A program made the position numbers and the translations under genes. A stretch of DNA of 64,000 nt from NCBI GenBank assembly GCA_943846665.1, contig OX044358.1:806001-870000 (forward strand). Reading direction: 5' to 3'. The notes beneath the pieces are model-generated. The model had not been told where the DNA came from, made no database searches, and worked only from the letters and a program-made list of their open reading frames with translations. Source of the DNA: Arcticimaribacter sp002477625 (GTDB lineage: Bacteria > Bacteroidota > Bacteroidia > Flavobacteriales > Flavobacteriaceae). This document shows positions 55,468-63,661 of the stretch, piece after piece; positions within the stretch are counted from its first letter, which is position 1, and every line of letters starts with the position of its first letter.

Positions 55468-56832
55468 ATGAAGGTTAAAGTATCCTCACTCAAACATCAC
55501 CCTAAGAACAAAGAAATCTATACCCTATCCTCTATTGAGGAACTGATGGGAAGCATTTCAGAGGTTGGATTATTACAACCTCTAATAATTGATTCTCGTA
55601 ATCAAGTAATCAGCGGAAATAGAAGATTTGAATCTGTAAAACGATTGGGATGGGAAGAAGTTGAGGTTGAGGTTAAAGAAGTTAAGAATGGAGAAGAAGA
55701 ATTACTTCTTATCCACTTCAATAAACAGAGAATAAAGAGTTTTAAGGAACTTATTAATGAATATCTAATACTTGATGGGTATTATAGAAAAGGACAAGGT
55801 AGGAGAACGGATTTAACTTCTGTTAAATCTAACAGAAGTTCTTCTCGAGATATGGTTTCAAAAGAAATGGGAATCTCTTCTTCTCAATTACAGAGATTGA
55901 TTTTTATTCATAAACACCATCCTGACCATATTGAACTCTTAGACAAAGGAATTCTTACGGTAAACCAATCTTATCTTCAAATACAACGAGAACTTAAAGA
56001 GAAAGAAAGTAGAGAAACCAAACCCAACAATAAATCAAAAGCAACTAAGAGTTCATCGTGGAGGTTTTATAAGAAATCATCCCATGATATGAGTGAATTA
56101 AATGATGGTGAGGTTCAAACTATCTTTACTTCACCTCCTTATTGGAACAAACGAAAGTATTCTGAAGAAGAAGGATTAGGAAATGAGAAAACTTCTGAAG
56201 AGTTTGTAGTTAATCTTACAGAACATCTTAGAGATTGTAAAAGAGTATTAAATGAAAGGGGAAGTTTATTTTTAAACTTAGGAGATACTTTTTATAATGG
56301 AAATCTTCAAAATGTACCTCATAGAGTTGTTCTTAAACTTCAAGAACAAGGTTGGATATTGAGGAATACCATTATCTGGTCTAAAACCAATCCAAAACCC
56401 TCCTCTTCAAAATCTAATCTTACCCCTTCTTATGAGTTTATATTTCATCTTACCAAATCAATGGAGTATGATTACTACCCAACACTCACCAAACTCTCTG
56501 ATAAAACTAAACCTTCTCTTCCACCAAGACATCGTAGTGTAAATGGGGAGTATTCAAATTCCATATCTCCATACTTACCCAACATCAAAGGAAAGAATAT
56601 GGGGGATTATTGGAATGAGGATATTGTTAGGACCTCGGTAGCAAATCAAAAATTAGATATTGAAGGAGAACACCCCGCTCCTTTCCCTGAAAAAATAATA
56701 ACCTTACCCATTCTTCAAACATCGAAAGAGTTTGAATTGATATTAGACCCTTTTATGGGAAGTGGAACTGTTGGTAGAGTTTGTGATAAGTTAGAAAGGA
56801 GTTTTGTGGGGTATGATTTGAAGAGATTTTAG
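55468..56832 (+). CDS. ParB-domain / DNA methyltransferase fusion
   Basis: 454 residues. The N-terminal ParB/Srx domain has LLQPLIIDSRNQVISGNRRFESVKR (motif SGNRRFE at 49-55), followed by a HTH-like region (about 125-150). The C-terminal part is a beta-class amino-methyltransferase with catalytic motif IV TSPPYW (221-226) before the AdoMet motif I DPFMGSGT (427-434). SPPY favours N4-cytosine, but N6-adenine cannot be excluded. No restriction enzyme gene is adjacent, so it is an orphan that may modify element or host DNA. It follows the integrase after 57 bp on the same strand. Confidence 0.88.
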   Translation: MKVKVSSLKHHPKNKEIYTLSSIEELMGSISEVGLLQPLIIDSRNQVISGNRRFESVKRLGWEEVEVEVKEVKNGEEELLLIHFNKQRIKSFKELINEYLILDGYYRKGQGRRTDLTSVKSNRSSSRDMVSKEMGISSSQLQRLIFIHKHHPDHIELLDKGILTVNQSYLQIQRELKEKESRETKPNNKSKATKSSSWRFYKKSSHDMSELNDGEVQTIFTSPPYWNKRKYSEEEGLGNEKTSEEFVVNLTEHLRDCKRVLNERGSLFLNLGDTFYNGNLQNVPHRVVLKLQEQGWILRNTIIWSKTNPKPSSSKSNLTPSYEFIFHLTKSMEYDYYPTLTKLSDKTKPSLPPRHRSVNGEYSNSISPYLPNIKGKNMGDYWNEDIVRTSVANQKLDIEGEHPAPFPEKIITLPILQTSKEFELILDPFMGSGTVGRVCDKLERSFVGYDLKRF

Positions 56833-56920
56833 TAACCTAATCTTTTTAATTTTTCAAACCTATTATTTCTAAATCCCCATGTATGTTGATTTCTAACATA
56901 AAAGGAATTGATTTTCTGTA

Positions 56921-57433
56921 TCAACTATCAAAATCAACGATTATTATGTCTTGATTTAGCAGTGTTGTATATTGTTTTAGATTCCCAGAGGTACTGTTGG
57001 AACTACAATTGGCTACAAAACCTGTTCCTGTACCAAAACTGTTACCATGATTGGCACATCTAAAACTTCCATTTGAATAGGACCATCTGTTTGAAGTGCC
57101 TAAATGAGGACAACAATTACTAAATGCTAGAATGCTCTCATCCGTTTTTCTTAAAAGCAAAACATAGTTGTCTGTATCGTTGATGAACTCCCCTGTATTT
57201 TGAAGCTTGGAATACAGATCATTTGTTATGTCAATATAAAGAAGCTTACCCTCTAAAAAGAACCCATCTTTTTTTGTTTTTTCCTTTAGGTCTAAATAAG
57301 CTTGTTCTTCCTCAGAAAGTTCTTCTTCAACAGGCATTTCCTCATCAGTTTCACAAGAAGAGACTAGTAATGTTGAGGAAGAGGTAATCCCTAGAAAGAC
57401 AAGAATTTTTTTAATGAATAAGGCTCTTTTCAT
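56921..57433 (-). CDS. Rieske [2Fe-2S] lipoprotein
   Basis: 170 residues with a lipoprotein signal (LLVSSC) and an acidic spacer. The Rieske cluster ligands are the Cys/His pairs CPHLG (within SNCCPHLGTSN) and CANHG (FRCANHGNSFG). Proteins like this are common in Flavobacteriia as membrane-attached, periplasm-facing electron carriers of unknown partner. The canonical twin-Arg is not obvious (MKRALFIKK), so export by Sec is possible. Last gene of the minus-strand cargo operon, 22 bp after the FnIII gene. Confidence 0.85.
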   Translation of the reverse strand: MKRALFIKKILVFLGITSSSTLLVSSCETDEEMPVEEELSEEEQAYLDLKEKTKKDGFFLEGKLLYIDITNDLYSKLQNTGEFINDTDNYVLLLRKTDESILAFSNCCPHLGTSNRWSYSNGSFRCANHGNSFGTGTGFVANCSSNSTSGNLKQYTTLLNQDIIIVDFDS

Positions 57434-57455
57434 AGACTCTTTTACAGTTTTTTAG

Positions 57456-58212
57456 CTAGTTCACTATAAAGCTATATACTAGGGTAAAGGAACTACTTGT
57501 GCCATCGGATGTTTTTACTCTCCAGTAATAGGTAGTTCCACTTTCTACTTCTACTTCTAATGAGGTCTCTGTGATGTTCGTATTGGCTGTCTGTGGGTCT
57601 TGCAGTCCATCTACCTCATCAAAATAAATGGTGTAGGTTAAACTATCTCCTTCATCAGGATCATTACCTTCCCATGATAGGGTTACTAAGCCATTAGAAG
57701 CATCTACTGCAGCTCCTGAAGTAGGACTGAGTATAGTTGCTGGGAAAGGTGCATAGTTCTCTTGTCCATCACCTGCTAAATAAAACTGCCAGGTATCTGA
57801 GCTCGTTGTATCACTGGTATCATTTGCTTTAGAGACTACCTTCCAGCTGTATGAAACATCCGTTGCCAGTGTTACTGCCTTTGAAGTAGAGGTAATCCCT
57901 GACTCTGTTTGTGTTTGATTTGTTTCTTGATTGGTTATCTGCAAATCATAGCTGTCTGTATCTGAGGAAGCTTCCCATGAGAAGGTAACCGAACTATTAG
58001 TATCATCTACTTCTTCTCCCTCAAAGCAAACTTCGTTATTCTCTGGAGCAGATAAACTAGACTTACCAGGTGCAGGGACTTGAGGAGTTGGAGTTGGAGT
58101 AGGTTGTTGTGTAGTTGGAGGTGGTGTTGAGGTTCCACTCATCATCCTCTGCACTACAGCTAATAATAAGCACAAACGATAAAATATATAAAAAGTAGTA
58201 TCCTAGTTTCAT
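57456..58212 (-). pseudogene. FnIII-repeat lipoprotein with frameshift after the signal peptide
   Basis: ATG at 58212 overlaps the DUF1501 stop (ATGA) and encodes a lipoprotein signal ending LIISCSAEDD. The frame is then off by one base near 58134-58148. Dropping one G gives EDDSGTSTPPPTTQQPTPTP and the long downstream frame. That frame has a Pro/Thr linker and two fibronectin type III-like domains (VTFSWEASSDTDSYDLQI; LVTLSWEGNDPDEGD; TTYYWRVKTSDG). A later in-frame ATG (58175) gives no signal peptide. Probably a surface or periplasmic adhesion-type lipoprotein when intact. Confidence 0.75.
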
Positions 58213-60316
58213 CTCTTTATCATTTTAAAGGTTTGTTCTACCGTCTGACCGTTTACTTTTACAACATAAATGTCAGTCTAATCTGTAGTATTTATCGTAA
58301 CGATTCTTGAAAAAGGGTATTTGCTCTTGATAGCGTTTGATCTAGACTTCCTGATCGGTTGTAGATCGCTACTGTTGTCTCTCTATCCTCTCCTGGTATT
58401 ACAAGGTTCAATTCCCCTTGTACTGGATTGGGATAGTGTTTGACCTGTTCGGAGATAAAGACCTGTTCTACGATGTACACCCTGACAGTCCTGAGGGGTA
58501 GATATCTTTACAGTATTCATCCCTGGTCGGAGTTGAAGGGTAAAAGTTATCTAACTTATAACTTCTTCGTTCTCCATTGACCTCTGCATAATACAAATCA
58601 GAACCAGAGAGCTTTCACTGTCATCGTTTTCCCTTTCTGATTAACCGAAGATTTTGCACTGAGTGCTGGTGGCTCGGTAATACCTATCTCAAAGGTCTGA
58701 AGATAGCCTTCCTGTCCCTCTACAGTAAAGTTTAAAGTATAAGCTTCCTATTTCTAGTTCATCAATAACAAGTTGGTGATTATTCTCAGTATTTAAGCTG
58801 TACGATCCTTCGGTCTCTGGTATTGATAGATTGTAAATGTGCTCCGTATTGGAAACACTAATAGAAATAACACCATTGGTCTTCCCTGAACAAGAAACAC
58901 CGTTGGTCTGGATTGAATAATTATCTGCAGGAAGAGAGAAAATCTCACAACCGTCTGTATTGACCATAGCCCCTACTGGGGTGTGTTACACAAATCCCTG
59001 TCATCACTTACTCCATCTCCATCGGTATCTATATACTTTGCCTTGGATGATTGGTAGTTGATCGAATTTTTTGAAGAGGACATCTTCCTCTGTAGTTGGA
59101 TTAACGGTCAACCACTGGTTCATAATTGAAGAGTATACTTGACGGAAATCAAATTCAGTTGCTAAGTTGTCCTGCCACTGAGCATTACTAGGGATAACAG
59201 GATTATTACCAAGTATAGTTGAGTCTACCTTATTGCCAAAAACAAATAGTGGAGCAGCCGTACCATGGTCTGTCCCTAATGAACCGTTTGATGCAATTGT
59301 TCTGCCAAATTCAGAATAAGTCATCACAAGAACATCATCACTTCTGCCGATATCATCCATGTTTTGCATAAATTTCAGCACAGAATTATCCAAGGTCTTT
59401 AAAAGAGTCGAATGAGCCCCTTTTGTATGATCAGATTGATCCACTTGAGTATCATGGGTGTCAAAGCCTCCTAATTCTGCCAAGTAAATCCTTGTATTGA
59501 GTCCACCACTAATTAATTTTGTAATCTTTTCAAATTGTGAGCCTAAATCAGAAGGACTGTAATCAAAATTACAAACACCCGAATCATAGGTCTCTTTTAT
59601 CCTTGCACCATATAAGTTAGATTGTTTACCAACAAGTTGTATATAATCTAATTTGGTTCCTCTGTTGCTAGAGGTGTCATAGATGTTGTCAAAATCTGTA
59701 ATAATTTCACGAAAGTCTTCAGGATTTCTTGCAACAAAACTGGTAAATGACTTTTTACCTGTGAGTAAAAGACTTGGAGATCCAAGTTCAACCGAAAGGG
59801 GATCAGGATATTGAGTATTTGGGTATGAATTTGGGTATTCTGGATGTTTGTTTTCAATGTATCTTCCCATCCAACCAGAAGTAACAAACTTATTATAATC
59901 CGATGCAGATTCCCATATATCCATTGATCTAAAATGAGAAAAATCAGGTGTTTCGTAACCTACATTTTGAATGATTTTTAATCTTTGTCTCATCAAAAAG
60001 TGACTTAAATCCTGTTAGTTCAGGGTGCAAGCCTAAATCCTTGTTTCCTAGAGTCGATTATTTTGTTTTCCGGTAATAAAAACATGAGGTCTGGCATTAC
60101 TAAGGTTGCTCATTTGATTTTTAGGGATAACCGTATTTAGTCCGTCATTTCCTCCAGTTAAGTTTGACTAGAACCAGAACTTTTGCCAGGATGATAATGT
60201 ATTGCTCAGATAGGAGTTAGTATTCTGTAGATTCTAGAGCCAAATGCTAAATCATGTGCAAATAATGAGGCAGCTCCAATATGACTTAAATCATGTAAAA
60301 AATCTCTTCTCTTCAT
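58209..60316 (-). pseudogene. DUF1501 protein with TSP3 segment and T9SS sorting domain, broken by many frameshifts
   Basis: Start ATG 60316 gives MKRRDFLHDLSHIGAASLFA, a Tat-type signal. Pieces in different frames can be joined into one protein of about 700 residues. DUF1501 core: NVGYETPDFSHFRSMDIWES, TYSEFGRTIASNGSLGTDHG. Thrombospondin type 3 stretch: YIDTDGDGVSDDRDLC...VNTDGC. Then a SprB-like repeat, and a C-terminal T9SS type A sorting domain: YPNPVQGELNLVIPGE...QTFKMIKR. About a dozen single-base indels break it. The stop overlaps the FnIII gene start. DUF1501 belongs to the alkaline-phosphatase/sulfatase-like superfamily; substrate unknown. Confidence 0.8.
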
Positions 60317-60318
60317 AA

Positions 60319-62181
60319 TTAAAACAGATGAAATTCTCCTGTTAAACCTAAAACCTCAAAAGCATTTCCAAGTCTCCATTCTATAGAGCTGTATGATGAC
60401 TTATCGGGAGATTGAATTTCAATTATTTTACTTACCTCATCAGACCAATGACTTTCATTTATATCATTCAAAAGGGCCTGATTTAATTTCTCACGTATTT
60501 TACTTGAGGGTTCGCCCCCAATAAAACGAAAAATTAATTGATCAATAAATGAATTTATGTTTTTAGGGTTCTCAAAAGTTTTTAAGTAGCTAACTAAATT
60601 TAATCTTCTTTGAATACCATTATCTCCAATAAATATATCTAACCAAGCACCCCATTTAAGGTAGTCATTCATGAGTTGAACTCTTCTTGTAATTGTAGAG
60701 GAATTAATCCAAAATAAATCGTAAACTGGCTCTTGATAAAGAGCTGGCCAGCCTGAAACGCTTGGAGGATCAGAAATTAACATGCCTAGTTCTTTTCCAT
60801 AATACCAATTTAAAGTACCCGTTAGTTGATACTTAAAGAAAGATTGATCTTTTTCCTTTTCTCCAAAATATTCAGGTTCAAATAATGAAAAATGTTGGTT
60901 ATTACCATCCCAATGGAATAATACACCATCATTAACTAAATTAATTTCCTTCAAAATACTCATGGAAAATTCAATAGGAGATTTAATAAGAGAGTTTTCA
61001 ATTTGATTATTAAAAAAATGTTCACTTTTTAATAAGACTTTTAATGGTTCTACAAGTGAATAATTATTATCTCTATAAATCTTAGCTAATGGCTTTATGA
61101 TTTTATCTTCTATTTCATCTGTAAGTGCTGGATAAACAAAGAATTGGTATAGCCTCCTAGCAATATAGATTGAATTTTCTTGGGTTTCAAAAATCATATC
61201 TACCACTTCTTGGAGCTCACCTGCTCCTGCCTGACCTTCTTTCCCTCTTATAATTCTATTTCCATAAAATGAAGAGAAAAACTTGTCACCAGTGTCATGA
61301 TTCCACTCTTCAAAACGAGGAATATTTTCGCTACCCTGGTCATAAACTATCTCCTCATAACTATGAGTCCAGCCAACGAGAGCCCTAGCAATCTCTCTAA
61401 CATCTTTTTCAGTAAATTTAGAAAATGGTCTTTTACCAACTGTGAAAAGTTCCTGAATCTCCCTCGCATAATTCTCGTCAGGAGTCTCCTTTTTACTTAA
61501 ATATAAATTTAAATATGAAAGCATGGAACCATCAATTGTTATATTGTATATAAAATCTTTGTAACTAGCAAAGCAATGATTAAATAGAAGCTTGAAGTAA
61601 TTATAAGCTCCCTTATGTCCAAGTAAATTAAATGATTGTGTTGGGACTAAATTATGAAGAAATAAAAATAACTTCCAATGTATTGAAGTCATTTGATTAT
61701 AAATTCCATCGTAAATACTCCAATTAATTGCTATAGTTCTTTCATTTCCAAATTGTTCTTCAAAGGTAGGTCTAAGTTTTCGGTATGCTCTTTCGATAAA
61801 AGGCTCATTAGGACCAACATCCTCACTTTCGTAGCGCTCTCTATATTCTTCTGCATTTTTTTCCCAATAATAAATGTTTGTTGGTTCTTTAAATGAGTCC
61901 TCTCTAAAAATTAAATCAATTGACTGATCTAAGTTTAAATTTTCTAAATCTTTTTGATGTCTATGACAGTACCCAACCATTGTCCTATTCAGAAGATGCT
62001 TTTTTTGGTTTGGACCGAATTCACCCGCGTAAGGATTAAGACTTAAATTTGTGAATCCTTTGGCTGTATTTTCTCTTTGATTTAAAGCTTTTTCTAAAGA
62101 TTTATGATCAATGTCTTGGTCGTAAAAGTCTTTAACTAAATCAACAGGATTGCTCTTAAAAGTATTTTCTTTTTGATTCAT
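60319..62181 (-). CDS. DUF1800 domain protein
   Basis: 620 residues, intact. The HLLNRTMVGYCHR segment near 65-80 and DENYAREIQELFTVGKRPFS with VREIARALVGWTH near 235-270 are the DUF1800 signatures; GGAGELQEV-like and SGWPALYQEPVYD segments follow. No signal peptide is visible. DUF1800 and DUF1501 genes are paired across Planctomycetes and Bacteroidota and are thought to act together, with no known reaction. Here DUF1501 starts 2 bp after its stop, and it heads the cargo operon. Confidence 0.9.
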   Translation of the reverse strand: MNQKENTFKSNPVDLVKDFYDQDIDHKSLEKALNQRENTAKGFTNLSLNPYAGEFGPNQKKHLLNRTMVGYCHRHQKDLENLNLDQSIDLIFREDSFKEPTNIYYWEKNAEEYRERYESEDVGPNEPFIERAYRKLRPTFEEQFGNERTIAINWSIYDGIYNQMTSIHWKLFLFLHNLVPTQSFNLLGHKGAYNYFKLLFNHCFASYKDFIYNITIDGSMLSYLNLYLSKKETPDENYAREIQELFTVGKRPFSKFTEKDVREIARALVGWTHSYEEIVYDQGSENIPRFEEWNHDTGDKFFSSFYGNRIIRGKEGQAGAGELQEVVDMIFETQENSIYIARRLYQFFVYPALTDEIEDKIIKPLAKIYRDNNYSLVEPLKVLLKSEHFFNNQIENSLIKSPIEFSMSILKEINLVNDGVLFHWDGNNQHFSLFEPEYFGEKEKDQSFFKYQLTGTLNWYYGKELGMLISDPPSVSGWPALYQEPVYDLFWINSSTITRRVQLMNDYLKWGAWLDIFIGDNGIQRRLNLVSYLKTFENPKNINSFIDQLIFRFIGGEPSSKIREKLNQALLNDINESHWSDEVSKIIEIQSPDKSSYSSIEWRLGNAFEVLGLTGEFHLF

Positions 62182-62467
62182 AAAATTTAATGTATCGAAT
62201 TAAATATAACAATAATATCGGTTTATTTAAAATTAGCATGATAACGATGTAACTTAGTTTATCCACTTACATTAAAAACATCCATCTACAACTTCCCCCA
62301 TAACCTAAATACCAATAGGAAACTCCTAAACTAATTACATCTGTAACTATTTAAATAACATTTTAATAAGGAGAATGTCAGGGGTTTAATATATGCATAT
62401 CAGAAAATACTGATAGAGTAGTTGAATAATCCTTTTATAGGAGAGTCTATCAAATCTTCTTATTCCT
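62182..62467. other. Intergenic region upstream of the cargo operon
   Basis: Very A/T-rich, no coding frame of note. It must hold the promoter of the DUF1800 operon; a TATATTTA stretch close to the start is a weak -7 candidate on the minus strand. No hairpin terminator is clear. Confidence 0.4.
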
Positions 62468-62680
62468 TCATTCTGATACACTTTGATTAATTAACCTCTT
62501 AACTTTAATATTACCCTTCATACTATTTTCCCACTCTAATAAATCCTTTTCTGTTATGTATTTTGAATGAGTAGATACTTCTATCATCTTTAATCCTCTA
62601 TTTCTTCTCCAATCTTCTATGGTTACTCTATCTACTCCATAGAGTTCCATTAAATCCTTTTTACTCAATCTTCTTTCCAT
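62468..62680 (-). CDS. Excisionase-like helix-turn-helix protein
   Basis: 70 residues. LSKKDLMELYGVDRVTIEDWRRNRGLKMIEV followed by KYITEKDLLEWENS is the MerR/excisionase-type winged HTH of the HTH_17 kind. Placed near the right end of the element, it is a good candidate for the recombination directionality factor (Xis). It overlaps the upstream small gene by 20 bp. Confidence 0.7.
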   Translation of the reverse strand: MERRLSKKDLMELYGVDRVTIEDWRRNRGLKMIEVSTHSKYITEKDLLEWENSMKGNIKVKRLINQSVSE

Positions 62681-62855
62681 ATACTTTTATCTCTTCTTTT
62701 TCTAATAGTTCTTTAAACGTCTTTCTATAAGTTTCTCTGTCTCCTGATATTCTGTACTTATCTATTTTATAGTAGAAGTTCTTAATTAGTTCTGATTTCT
62801 TTTTAAGTATATCTACCATATATCTTGCTTGTTCATCTGTTATCTTTTCTTTCAT
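62661..62855 (-). CDS. Small helical protein of unknown function
   Basis: 64 residues, charged and helical (MKEKITDEQARYMVDILKKK; ETYRKTFKELLEKEEI). No family recognised. It overlaps the excisionase-like gene by 20 bp in another frame, so the two are probably co-translated. Compositionally like the rest of the element. Confidence 0.55.
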   Translation of the reverse strand: MKEKITDEQARYMVDILKKKSELIKNFYYKIDKYRISGDRETYRKTFKELLEKEEIKVYGKKIE

Positions 62856-63338
62856 ATTATTTCGTTTCAGAGTATTTTAAAAAACAGTAATAACCTCGTG
62901 CTTGTAATACTTAATCAGTTCGAGGTTGATACTCTTTATTTTAAACTTTTCAGTTGATTTAAGTTAAGTAGTTATTAGATACAGTAATCCCCTTTGAGGG
63001 TTTTTACTCCTTTAGAATAGTGAGTTTTAAATTTCCTCTGACCAGTTAGTTTTCATCCCCCATATCAGATTTATAGTAAAACCATTTTTGTAACTATTGG
63101 TGAAACCTTTTCCGTTATGTTTAGATATTATTTCAATCCCACAGAATACTAACCAACTTCTAACCCTAATCCTTTCCCCATCTTCGTTTCCTCATCTATG
63201 GTTGTTGGATAAAGGGTGGTCTACTCTTAACCCCTATGATGGAGAGTAGGTTACATATATAAATATTAGAAACTTTAGAAAACGTAAAGAAAATGAGTTG
63301 AAAAAAGAAGAAATAACTTTTGCCAAATCTAACAGAGG
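62856..63338. other. Non-coding right-end region of the element
   Basis: About 480 bp without a supported gene. On the minus strand a frame from about 63170 to 63027 reads SWLVFCGIEIISKHNGKGF and on to TNWSEEI and stop. It has no in-frame ATG near its start, so it looks like the remnant of a small gene. The rest is A/T-rich with no clear repeats. Confidence 0.4.
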
Positions 63339-63382
63339 TTGGAACAAGATTTGTTCCAAATGGAACATTTTTTGTTCCAAAT
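63339..63382 (+). repeat. Alternating TTGTTCCAA boxes (candidate integrase arm sites, right end)
   Basis: TTGGAACAA (63339-63347) is the inverse of TTGTTCCAA, and TTGTTCCAAAT occurs at 63351-63361 and 63372-63382. The half sites GGAACA/TGTTCC stand at 63341, 63352, 63362 and 63373 in alternating orientation, about one helical turn apart. The direct boxes are identical to the pair at the left end. Confidence 0.65.
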
Positions 63383-63442
63383 TAAGTATATTTTAATTTC
63401 TATATATCTGTATATCAATTATATATGATATTGGTTTTAGTA

Positions 63443-63491
63443 CTGGAGGTACCACTTTTTAACCCTTTAAATCATTGATTTAGAGGGTTTT
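63443..63491 (+). repeat. Right attachment site (attR)
   Basis: CTGGAGGTACCAC (63443-63455) repeats the tRNA-Phe 3' end exactly; the following 36 bp match the left copy with 5 mismatches. No tRNA body precedes it, so this is the partner att site left by integration. Confidence 0.85.
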
Positions 63492-63495
63492 ATCT
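63461..63495 (+). terminator. Second tRNA-Phe-type terminator hairpin
   Basis: AACCCTTTAAATC pairs with GATTTAGAGGGTT (one T-G pair), loop ATT, then TTTT. It is a diverged copy of the hairpin at 53760. The differences mostly keep pairing (a G-C at the left is T-G here, a G-T at the left is A-T here), which suggests old divergence with a preserved structure. Confidence 0.75.
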
Positions 63496-63509
63496 TTTTA
63501 TACACCTCC

Positions 63510-63532
63510 TTGTGTAAAGTTTTGTGTAAAGT
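63510..63532 (+). repeat. Tandem 11-bp boxes TTGTGTAAAGT beyond attR
   Basis: Two exact copies at 63510-63520 and 63522-63532, again a 12-bp period. They begin 67 bp after the att core start; at the left end the TTGTTCCAAAT pair begins 68 bp after its core. The layout is the same but the box differs, as expected for the end of another integrative element using a related integrase. Confidence 0.6.
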
Positions 63533-63661
63533 TATTCGGTTCTTTTTAGTTCATAGAGTGTGTTGTTGTTTCAAACTTCTACATATAAATATTAAAGAGT
63601 TTTATTTTTTTAAAAACATTTAGTATGTTTGTATTATAGAACTTGTATAATACTTTGTCAC

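Larger units (their letters stand above)
53754..63455. mobile_element. Integrative element of about 9.7 kb in tRNA-Phe
   Basis: Bounded by att copies at 53742 and 63443. Inside: tyrosine recombinase at the left end, ParB/methyltransferase fusion, then a minus-strand operon of DUF1800, DUF1501-T9SS, FnIII lipoprotein and Rieske lipoprotein, and a small excisionase-like gene at the right end. No relaxase, type IV secretion gene, phage structural gene or transposase is present, so it is not self-transmissible by any visible means. Base composition is clearly richer in A+T than the flanking core genes. Likely a small mobilisable or passively transferred genomic island. Confidence 0.85.

Noticed and set aside
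55468..56832. Restriction-modification system
   Set aside because: The methyltransferase has no neighbouring nuclease, and its ParB domain is unlike a specificity subunit.
63027..63170. Minus-strand frame reading SWLVFCGIEIISKHNGKGF and on to a stop
   Set aside because: No start codon near its beginning and a TGA just upstream; only a possible gene remnant, so not listed as a CDS.
53863..63400. Possible conjugative element or prophage
   Set aside because: No relaxase, coupling protein, type IV secretion, capsid, terminase or portal gene is present.
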